From Hydrogenophaga intermedia (GTDB taxonomy: Bacteria; Pseudomonadota; Gammaproteobacteria; Burkholderiales; Burkholderiaceae_C), in assembly GCF_023715105.1 (NCBI RefSeq), contig NZ_JAMBNO010000006.1, forward strand, positions 145,491-209,490: 64,000 nucleotides of DNA. Reading direction: 5' to 3'. Below, piece by piece: positions 58,002-64,000 of this stretch. Positions within the stretch are counted from its first letter, which is position 1. Each line of letters starts with the position of its first letter. Below the pieces are notes generated by a model, which saw only the letters and a list, made by a program, of their open reading frames with translations, was not told the DNA's origin and searched no databases. Both the position numbers and the translations under genes were made by a program.

Positions 58002-58643
58002 ATGAAGCTCTACAACTACTTCCGCTCCTCGGCCTCGTTTCGCGTGCGCATCGCGCTCGCACTCAAGGGCCTGCCCTATGAGTACGTGCCGGTGCACATC
58101 GCCAAGGGCGAACACAAGCAGGCCGCCTGGGCCGATGTGCTGGCCGAGGGCCTGGTGCCCGCGCTCGAACTCGACGATGGCACGCGCCTGACGCAGTCGA
58201 TGGCCATCATCGAGTACCTCGACGAAACCCAGCCCGGCGCGCGCCTGCTGCCCACCGACGCACTGGGCCGCGCCCGCGTTCGCGCGTTGTCGCAGATCGT
58301 GGCCTGCGAGATCCACCCGATCAACAATCTGCGTGTGCTCAAGTACCTGGTGCACGAGCTCAAGGTCGCCGAAGAGCCCAAGAACACCTGGTACCGCCAC
58401 TGGGTGCGCACCGGTCTGGAAGCGTTCGAGAAGCAGCTCGCGGCCGGGCCCACGGGCCGTTATTGCCACGGCGACGCGCCCACCCTGGCCGACTGCTGCC
58501 TGGTACCGCAGATCTTCAACGGCCAGCGCTTCAAGGTCGATTTCAGTGGCCTGGACCGCACCATGGCCGTGTTCGACGCCTGCATGCAGCACGAGGCCTT
58601 CCAGAAAAGCCAGCCGTCGGCCTGCCCCGATGCCGAGGCCTGA
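58002..58643 (+). CDS. maiA: maleylacetoacetate isomerase (zeta-class GST)
   Basis: This 213-residue protein opens with the zeta-class signature YNYFRSSASFRVRIALALKG, in which S-S-x-S-x-R-V-R-I binds glutathione. QSMAIIEYLDETQPGARLLP is typical of MaiA. It isomerises maleylacetoacetate (or maleylpyruvate) to the fumaryl form in tyrosine or gentisate breakdown. No homogentisate or gentisate dioxygenase is nearby, so the pathway is not settled. Confidence 0.92.
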   Translation: MKLYNYFRSSASFRVRIALALKGLPYEYVPVHIAKGEHKQAAWADVLAEGLVPALELDDGTRLTQSMAIIEYLDETQPGARLLPTDALGRARVRALSQIVACEIHPINNLRVLKYLVHELKVAEEPKNTWYRHWVRTGLEAFEKQLAAGPTGRYCHGDAPTLADCCLVPQIFNGQRFKVDFSGLDRTMAVFDACMQHEAFQKSQPSACPDAEA

Positions 58644-58658
58644 AGCCAGGATCACGCC

Positions 58659-59432
58659 GTGACGACCGGGCCCGGGCATTTCACCCCCGAGTGGCCCGCG
58701 CCCGCGGGCGTTCGCGCGCTGTGCACCACGCGTAACGGCGGCGTGTCTGCCGCCCCCTTCGACAGCTTCAACCTGGGCGATCACGTGCGCGACGAACCGG
58801 CGGCCGTGGCCGCCAACCGCGCAGCGCTCGCCGGACTCACCGCGCCGGCGCGCCCGGTGTTTCTGCAGCAGGTACACGGCACGGCATGGATACCGCTCGA
58901 TGCCACCACGCCCGACGGCGCTGTGGCCGATGCGGCGCTGGTGACTGCGCCCGGCGTGGCCGCCACCATCATGGTGGCCGACTGCCTGCCGGTGCTGTTT
59001 GCGCACGCCAGCGGCCGGGCCGTGGCCGCGGCACACGCCGGCTGGCGCGGTCTGGTGAGCGGTGTGCTGGAGGCGACGTTGCAGGCGCTGCGCGCCGCCG
59101 CAGGCCCCGGTGAGGTGATCGCATGGCTTGGCCCGGCCATCGGCCCGACCGCCTTCGAGGTGGGCGACGAGGTGCACGCTGCCTTCGTGGCGGCCGATCC
59201 GGCAGCGCGGGCCCACTTCCGCACCCACACCACGCCCGGCAAGTGGTGGGCCGATCTGCCCGCGCTCGCGCGCCAGCGGCTGCGCTCGGCCGGCGTGGCC
59301 TCGGTGCACGGCAACGACGGCGGCGCCGCCTGGTGCACCGTCAGCCAGCCGTCACGGTTCTTTTCGCACCGCCGCGACGCCACTCGCCTCGGCAGCACCG
59401 GCCGCTTCGCCGCCTGCATCTGGAGGGATTGA
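58659..59432 (+). CDS. pgeF: peptidoglycan editing factor PgeF (YfiH/laccase-domain family)
   Basis: This 257-residue cytoplasmic protein hydrolyses misincorporated L-Ser from UDP-MurNAc-dipeptide; family members also show purine nucleoside phosphorylase or laccase activity. The metal/catalytic residues fall in QQVHGTAW, VADCLPVLF, AAAHAGWRGLVSGV and the C-terminal RFFSHRRDA. A GTG start at 58659 has AGGA upstream. Its last 81 bases overlap an antisense membrane-protein gene. Confidence 0.93.
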   Translation: MTTGPGHFTPEWPAPAGVRALCTTRNGGVSAAPFDSFNLGDHVRDEPAAVAANRAALAGLTAPARPVFLQQVHGTAWIPLDATTPDGAVADAALVTAPGVAATIMVADCLPVLFAHASGRAVAAAHAGWRGLVSGVLEATLQALRAAAGPGEVIAWLGPAIGPTAFEVGDEVHAAFVAADPAARAHFRTHTTPGKWWADLPALARQRLRSAGVASVHGNDGGAAWCTVSQPSRFFSHRRDATRLGSTGRFAACIWRD

Positions 59433-59660
59433 GCCCCCACGCTCTGCCGCCGCGCGCTCGGCGTCCTCGGCCGCCTCGCGTGCCTTGATGGCGCGCCGGC
59501 GCTGGGGCGTGCGCATCACGTAAACGATGATCGCGACGGGCAGCAGACCGTAAAGAAAAAAGGTCACAATGGCCCCAAGCACCGAGCCGGTCGTGTTTGT
59601 GGCCTCGGCCACCGACATCATCAGGACGACATACATCCAACCGATCACGATCAGGTACAC
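59352..59660 (-). CDS. small two-helix membrane protein of unknown function
   Basis: This protein of about 102 residues has two N-terminal hydrophobic helices (VIGWMYVVLMMSVAEA and LGAIVTFFLYGLLPVAIIVY). A charged cytoplasmic tail (QRRRAIKAREAAEDAERAAA) then becomes Gly/Ala-rich. The hydrophobic part is convincing coding sequence and outside pgeF; the tail overlaps pgeF antisense by 81 bp. GTG 59660 gives the full length; ATG 59636 is an alternative start. No family was recognised. Confidence 0.7.
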   Translation of the reverse strand: MYLIVIGWMYVVLMMSVAEATNTTGSVLGAIVTFFLYGLLPVAIIVYVMRTPQRRRAIKAREAAEDAERAAAERGGSIPPDAGGEAAGAAEASGVAAVRKEP

Positions 59661-59674
59661 GGCTTGCTTTCGGG

Positions 59675-59715
59675 TTGAGCTGCGTCAAGCGTTTGACAGC
59701 TGGCGCAGGGATACT
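59675..59715 (+). promoter_or_regulatory. possible FNR/CRP-type box plus -10 for phaC
   Basis: TTGAGCTGCGTCAA (59675-59688) is followed after 21 nt by GATACT (59710-59715), and phaC starts at 59777. The box matches the island consensus less well. A TTGACA at 59693-59698 could instead belong to another promoter, but no -10 fits it at 16-18 bp. Confidence 0.35.
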
Positions 59716-59776
59716 TCAGACCACTTGGGGACAACGGCCGAACTGTAGGCCGCTCGCGATAGCTGAGGAGACAGGC

Positions 59777-61579
59777 ATGGCATCAGGCAAGGAAAAAGAC
59801 ACCACCGACTGGGCGCAGGCCGCACAGCAGTGGCAGCAGAACCTGGTGCAGCAGTGGTCGCAGATGGCGCAGGCCATGCCCGGCGCGGCCGGCGCTGGCG
59901 TGGTTGACCCGATGGCCGCTTTTCGCGCCTTCATGCCGCCCGCACAGGGCGCCTCGCCCATGGGCATGCCCGCGCTGGGTGACCTGTTCCAGCAGGCCGC
60001 TGGCCAGGCCGTGAACATCGACCCGGCGCAGCTGCTCGAGATCCAGCAGAACTACCTGAAGGAAGCGGCCGCGCTGTGGAACCAGGGCCTGGCGGTGCAG
60101 CCCGCAGGCGACCGCCGTTTCGCCAGCGATGCCTGGTCCGCCAATCCGGTGGCGGCCTTCACCGCGGCCACCTACCTGCTCAATGCGCGCACGCTCATGG
60201 CCATGGCCGACGCGGTGCAGGGCGACGCCAAGATCCGCGCCCGGGTGCGCTTTGCCGTTCAGCAGTGGATCGATGCCAGCGCGCCGAGCAACTTCCTGGC
60301 CTTCAACGTCGAGGCGCAGAAGCGCGCGATCGAGACCCACGGCGAGAGCATCGCCAAGGGCGTAGCCAACCTGCTCAAGGACATGAAGCAGGGCCATGTC
60401 TCGATGACGGACGAGAGCGTGTTCGAAGTGGGCAAGAACGTGGCCACCACCGAAGGCGCGGTGGTATTCGAGAACGAGTTGTTCCAGCTCATCGAATACA
60501 AGCCGCTCACCGCCAAGGTGTACGAGCGGCCGTTCCTGCTGGTGCCGCCGTGCATCAACAAGTTCTACATCCTCGATCTGCAGCCCGACAACTCCTTCAT
60601 CCGCTATGCGGTGGAGCAGGGCCACCGCACCTTCGTGGTGAGCTGGCGCAACCCCGACGAATCGCTGGGCGGCAAGACCTGGGACGACTACATCGAGCAC
60701 GCCGTCATCAAGGCCATCGACACGGTGCGCGACATCAGTGGCGCGAAAGACATCAACGCCCTGGGCTTTTGCGTCGGCGGCACCATGCTGGGCACGGCAC
60801 TGGCCGTGCTGGCCGGCCGCGGTGAGGACAAGGTGAACAGCGCCACGCTGCTCACCACGCTGATCGACTTCAGCGACACCGGTGTGCTCGATCTCTTCAT
60901 CGACGAGAACTTCGTCAAGTTCCGCGAAATCCAGTTCGCCAACGGGGGCCTCATGCCCGGTCGCGACCTGGCCACCACCTTCAGCTTCCTGCGCCCGAAC
61001 GACCTGGTGTGGAACTACGTGGTGGGCAACTACCTGAAGGGTGAGACACCGCCGCCCTTCGACCTGCTGTACTGGAACTCCGACAGCACCAACCTGCCCG
61101 GCCCGTATTACGCCTGGTACCTGCGCCACATGTACCTGCAGAACGACCTCATCAAGCCGGGCAAGGTCACGGTCTGCGGCCAGAAGATCGATTTCCGCAA
61201 GGTCAAGCTGCCGATCTACATCTACGGCTCGCGCGAGGACCACATCGTGCCCATCGGCGGCGCCTACGGCAGTACACAGGTGTTCCCGGGCAAGAAGCGC
61301 TTCGTGATGGGCGCCTCGGGCCACATTGCGGGCGTCATCAACCCCGCGAGCAAGGGCAAGCGCAGCCACTGGACAAGCAACGGCACCAGCTTCCCCGCGG
61401 ACGTGAAGGACTGGATCGCCAACGCCACCGAACACCCCGGCAGCTGGTGGGGCGACTGGGCCGCGTGGCTCAAGCCCCTGGCCGGCAAGCAGATTCCCGC
61501 GCCCAAGGCCTATGGCCGCGCGCGGGCCTACACCGCGATCGAGCCTGCCCCGGGCCGTTACGTCAAGGCGAAAGCCTGA
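59777..61579 (+). CDS. phaC: class I poly(3-hydroxyalkanoate) synthase
   Basis: This 600-residue synthase polymerises 3-hydroxybutyryl-CoA into PHB granules. The lipase-like box [10 protein letters not shown] holds the catalytic Cys. The other triad residues are the Asp in [13 protein letters not shown] and the His in [14 protein letters not shown]. The N-terminal Gln/Ala-rich segment (to about 100) is typical of class I. ATG 59777 follows GAGGAGACAGG. It is the first gene of phaC-phaA-phaB. Confidence 0.96.
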   Translation: MASGKEKDTTDWAQAAQQWQQNLVQQWSQMAQAMPGAAGAGVVDPMAAFRAFMPPAQGASPMGMPALGDLFQQAAGQAVNIDPAQLLEIQQNYLKEAAALWNQGLAVQPAGDRRFASDAWSANPVAAFTAATYLLNARTLMAMADAVQGDAKIRARVRFAVQQWIDASAPSNFLAFNVEAQKRAIETHGESIAKGVANLLKDMKQGHVSMTDESVFEVGKNVATTEGAVVFENELFQLIEYKPLTAKVYERPFLLVPPCINKFYILDLQPDNSFIRYAVEQGHRTFVVSWRNPDESLGGKTWDDYIEHAVIKAIDTVRDISGAKDINALGFCVGGTMLGTALAVLAGRGEDKVNSATLLTTLIDFSDTGVLDLFIDENFVKFREIQFANGGLMPGRDLATTFSFLRPNDLVWNYVVGNYLKGETPPPFDLLYWNSDSTNLPGPYYAWYLRHMYLQNDLIKPGKVTVCGQKIDFRKVKLPIYIYGSREDHIVPIGGAYGSTQVFPGKKRFVMGASGHIAGVINPASKGKRSHWTSNGTSFPADVKDWIANATEHPGSWWGDWAAWLKPLAGKQIPAPKAYGRARAYTAIEPAPGRYVKAKA

Positions 61580-61608
61580 ACCTGTTTCTCAAACCGTTGG
61601 AGACCCCC

Positions 61609-62787
61609 ATGGAAGACATCGTCATCGTCGCCGCCGCCCGCACCGCCGTCGGCAAGTTCGGCGGCACGCTGGCCAAGACCCCGGCCACCGAGCTGGGCAG
61701 CATCGTGATCAAGGCGCTGCTGGAGCGCACCGGCCTGCCCAACGACGCCATCGGTGAGGTGATCATGGGCCAGGTGCTGGCGGCCGGTGTCGGCCAGAAC
61801 CCTGCGCGCCAGGCCATGATGAAGGCCGGTGTGGCCAAGGAGACGCCGGCGCTCACCATCAACGCGGTGTGTGGCTCGGGCCTGAAGGCCGTGATGCTCG
61901 CGGCCCAGGCCATCAACGCCGGAGACAGCGAGATCGTGATCGCCGGTGGTCAAGAGAACATGAGCGCCTCGCCGCATGTGCTCAATGGCAGCCGCGACGG
62001 CCAGCGCATGGGCGACTGGAAGATGACCGACACCATGATCGTGGACGGCCTGTGGGACGTCTACAACCAGTACCACATGGGCATCACGGCCGAGAACGTG
62101 GCCAAGGCGCACGGCATCACGCGCGAGATGCAGGACGCGCTGGCCCTGGCCAGCCAGCAAAAGGCTGCTGCCGCGCAGGACGCCGGCAAGTTCAAGGCCG
62201 AGATCGTGGGCGTGAGCATTCCGCAGAAGAAGGGCGATCCGCTGGTGTTCGACGCCGACGAATTCATCAACAAGAAGACCAATGCCGAGGCCCTGGCCGG
62301 CTTGCGCCCTGCCTTCGACAAGGCGGGCAGCGTGACGGCGGGCAACGCCAGCGGCATCAACGACGGAGCTGCCGCGGTGGTGGTGATGAGCGCGAAAAAA
62401 GCAGCCTCGCTTGGCCTGAAACCGCTGGCGCGCATCGCCGCCTTCGGCACCAGCGGGCTGGACCCGGCCACCATGGGCATGGGCCCGGTGCCGGCCTCGC
62501 AGAAGGCCCTGGCGCGCGCCGGCTGGAAGGCCGCCGACGTCGACCTGTTCGAACTCAACGAAGCCTTTGCGGCCCAGGCCTGCGCGGTGAACAAGGCGCT
62601 GGACATCGACCCCGCACGCGTGAACGTCAACGGTGGGGCCATTGCCATCGGGCACCCGATCGGTGCGTCGGGTTGCCGCGTGCTGGTGACGCTGCTGCAC
62701 GAGATGCAGCGCCGCGACGTCAAGCGTGGCCTGGCCGCGCTGTGCATTGGCGGCGGCATGGGGGTTTCCCTTGCTGTGGAGCGCTGA
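61609..62787 (+). CDS. phaA: acetyl-CoA acetyltransferase (PHB beta-ketothiolase)
   Basis: This 392-residue thiolase condenses two acetyl-CoA into acetoacetyl-CoA. The nucleophilic Cys is in [11 protein letters not shown] (about residue 88). The active-site His lies in [20 protein letters not shown], and the second Cys in [14 protein letters not shown]. The TTGGAG before ATG 61609 is a good ribosome-binding site. It sits 29 bp after phaC and 53 bp before phaB. Confidence 0.96.
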   Translation: MEDIVIVAAARTAVGKFGGTLAKTPATELGSIVIKALLERTGLPNDAIGEVIMGQVLAAGVGQNPARQAMMKAGVAKETPALTINAVCGSGLKAVMLAAQAINAGDSEIVIAGGQENMSASPHVLNGSRDGQRMGDWKMTDTMIVDGLWDVYNQYHMGITAENVAKAHGITREMQDALALASQQKAAAAQDAGKFKAEIVGVSIPQKKGDPLVFDADEFINKKTNAEALAGLRPAFDKAGSVTAGNASGINDGAAAVVVMSAKKAASLGLKPLARIAAFGTSGLDPATMGMGPVPASQKALARAGWKAADVDLFELNEAFAAQACAVNKALDIDPARVNVNGGAIAIGHPIGASGCRVLVTLLHEMQRRDVKRGLAALCIGGGMGVSLAVER

Positions 62788-62840
62788 AGCCGCGGCTAGC
62801 ATGAATCCATTCAACAACGACACATAGAAAGAAGGTCAAC

Positions 62841-63578
62841 ATGGGACAGAAGGTTGCATACGTTACCGGCGGCATGGGCGGCATCGGCACCGCCATCTGC
62901 CAGCGCCTGCACAAGGAGGGCTTCAAGGTCATCGCGGGCTGCGGCCCCACGCGCGATTTCACCAAGTGGATCGACGAGCAGAAGGCACTGGGTTACACCT
63001 TCTATGCCAGCGTGGGCAATGTGGCCGAGTGGGATTCGACCGTGGCTGCTTTTTCCAAGGCCAAGGCCGAGCACGGCTCCATCGACGTGCTGGTCAACAA
63101 CGCCGGCATCACGCGCGACCGCATGTTCCTCAAAATGACGCGCGATGACTGGGACGCCGTCATCAGCACCAACCTGAACTCCATGTTCAACGTGACCAAA
63201 CAGGTCGTGCCCGACATGGTGGAAAAAGGCTGGGGCCGCATCATCAACATCAGCTCGGTCAACGGCGAGAAGGGCCAGGCCGGCCAGACCAACTACTCGG
63301 CCGCGAAGGCCGGCATGCACGGCTTCACGATGGCGCTCGCGCAGGAGCTGGCCAACAAGGGCGTCACGGTGAACACCGTGAGCCCGGGGTACATTGGCAC
63401 CGACATGGTCAAGGCCATCCGACCCGACGTGCTGGAAAAGATCGTGGCCACCGTGCCCGTCAAGCGCCTGGGCGAGCCCAGCGAGATCGCGTCCATCATT
63501 GCCTGGCTGGCGGGCGACGAAGCCGGCTATTCCACCGGTGCCGATTTCTCGGTGAACGGCGGCCTGCACATGGGCTGA
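62841..63578 (+). CDS. phaB: acetoacetyl-CoA reductase PhaB
   Basis: This 245-residue short-chain dehydrogenase reduces acetoacetyl-CoA to (R)-3-hydroxybutyryl-CoA with NADPH. The cofactor loop is YVTGGMGGIGTAICQRL. The catalytic set includes NNAGITRD, Ser in NISSVNGEKGQAG, and Tyr/Lys in TNYSAAKAGMHGF. The C-terminal VKRLGEPSEIASIIAWLAGD is PhaB-like. A hairpin terminator closes the operon. Confidence 0.96.
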   Translation: MGQKVAYVTGGMGGIGTAICQRLHKEGFKVIAGCGPTRDFTKWIDEQKALGYTFYASVGNVAEWDSTVAAFSKAKAEHGSIDVLVNNAGITRDRMFLKMTRDDWDAVISTNLNSMFNVTKQVVPDMVEKGWGRIINISSVNGEKGQAGQTNYSAAKAGMHGFTMALAQELANKGVTVNTVSPGYIGTDMVKAIRPDVLEKIVATVPVKRLGEPSEIASIIAWLAGDEAGYSTGADFSVNGGLHMG

Positions 63579-63598
63579 GGGCCCGCGCCCCGCCGCAC

Positions 63599-63621
63599 AC
63601 CCCGCTGCGGCGGGGTTTTTT
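63599..63621 (+). terminator. Rho-independent terminator of the pha operon
   Basis: The stem CCCCGC / GCGGGG (63600-63615, loop TGCG) is followed by TTTTTT, about 20 bases after the phaB stop. Confidence 0.85.
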
Positions 63622-63682
63622 GCGCGCCTTTTACGGTGGTATTTCACGCATCGCCCCGGGCCGGGCGCTCTAGAGTGCCGGT

Positions 63683-63931
63683 ATGTACCGGCCATTGCCC
63701 CTCGAGTCGTTCGAGCTGAACCAACCCGTTCCCATCAACATCTGGGACCCCAAGGGCACCCTGTTGCTGCGCAAGGGCGAAAAGATCACCTCGGAGCAAC
63801 ACCGCGGGCACCTGATGCTGCATGGCCCCGTTGTGCTGGCCAGCGACTGGCAGGCCGTGAGCTATGCCTACACAGTCGGCCCTGAAATATTCGTTTTCAG
63901 CCAGCGGTCAGTCGTGGTGCCGGCTCTCTGA
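63683..63931 (+). pseudogene. truncated N-terminal piece of a probable signalling protein (HD-GYP-associated N-domain)
   Basis: This is an 82-codon ORF. Its first 63 residues or so (MYRPLPLESFELNQPVPINI, then LLLRKGEKITSEQHRGHLML and DWQAVSYAYT) resemble the N-terminal domain in front of HD-GYP phosphodiesterases of Burkholderiales. From about base 63872 the sequence changes character (less GC, ATATTCGTTTTC) and the frame ends in residues with no family look. A mobile-element insertion at this point is the simplest reading. A genuine small protein cannot be excluded. Confidence 0.45.
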
Positions 63932-64000
63932 TTGCGTTGACGGCGAGGTTGCGCAGCATGCGAGGCCAGTTGGGCGATAGGGCTGCGGCTTGGCACAGGC
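63897..64000 (-). CDS. partial ORF at window edge, possible transposase C-terminus
   Basis: A minus-strand frame is open from the window edge for 34 residues and ends NWPRMLRNLAVNAIREPAPR followed by LTAG and a stop at 63897. NWPRMLRNLAVNAIRE is reminiscent of the end of some DDE transposases (ISAs1-like), but the fragment is too short to name. If correct, it explains the truncation of the gene starting at 63683. Confidence 0.3.
   Translation of the reverse strand, partial: LCQAAALSPNWPRMLRNLAVNAIREPAPRLTAG

Noticed and set aside
59693..59698. TTGACA as the -35 of a standard sigma-70 promoter for phaC
   Set aside because: No acceptable -10 hexamer occurs 16-18 bp downstream; the only decent one is 11 bp away.

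Overview
The window is GC-rich (roughly two thirds G+C) chromosomal DNA with core gene orders and proteins typical of the Burkholderiales, most likely a Comamonadaceae member close to Hydrogenophaga, Acidovorax or Polaromonas. This placement rests on protein style and synteny (smc-zipA-ligA-def, dapC-dapD-pilU-dapE-prmB, tolB-pal-cpoB, phaC-phaA-phaB), not on a marker-gene search. No rRNA, CRISPR array or prophage was seen. There is one tRNA and one complete insertion sequence.

Layout. 0-6.7 kb: the 3' part of a monomeric isocitrate dehydrogenase gene, a secreted DUF192 protein, a second and unrelated dimeric isocitrate dehydrogenase (icd), then the N-end-rule adaptor and unfoldase pair clpS-clpA. 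6.7-21.8 kb: an accessory low-oxygen/stress island with a flavodoxin-like protein, an FNR-type [4Fe-4S] regulator, a NarL-type two-component system preceded by a phosphoribosyltransferase, a tandem universal stress protein, an acyl-CoA synthetase/GNAT fusion, Hsp20, a degenerate kinase/ATPase fusion, a TraR/DksA zinc-finger protein, a two-subunit 2-oxo-acid dehydrogenase E1 with a free-standing lipoyl domain and a lipoate ligase-like protein, and a triple-BON protein. 21.9-36.5 kb: a HerA-like ATPase, then a tightly overlapping housekeeping operon (yebC-purD-acyltransferase-hemF-nadD-rsfS-rlmH-maf-rng), an Mpo1-like protein, msbA, and tolB-pal-cpoB. 36.5-40.9 kb: a YeeE/TsuA-like transporter, tcdA, tRNA-Lys(TTT), an ISL3-family element inserted in the tRNA terminator, a PEP-CTERM protein and a GlsB-like membrane protein. 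41-49.2 kb (minus strand): MHYT sensor, dapC, dapD, pilU, dapE, prmB and an ABC-F ATPase. 49.4-59.7 kb: smc-zipA-ligA-def, an Old Yellow Enzyme, maiA, pgeF and a small membrane protein. 59.7-64 kb: the polyhydroxybutyrate operon phaC-phaA-phaB, then a truncated gene apparently broken by another mobile element at the window edge.

The main discovery is regulatory. Through 7.3-21.1 kb, 14-bp FNR-type dyads (forms such as TTGAT-N4-ATCAG and TTGCG-N4-ATCAA) recur upstream of nearly every transcription unit, and each lies 21-22 nt from a plausible -10 hexamer. That is the class II activator geometry. With an FNR homologue carrying the cysteine ligands and the E-x2-S-R recognition helix inside the same island, this reads as a self-contained oxygen-responsive persistence regulon. 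It resembles in content the low-oxygen-activated (lxa) locus known from Burkholderia cenocepacia, but is smaller. A similar, weaker box precedes phaC and may tie carbon storage to the same signal. The most unusual module within the island is the E1alpha-E1beta-lipoyl-ligase-BON operon, which has no E2 acyltransferase or E3.
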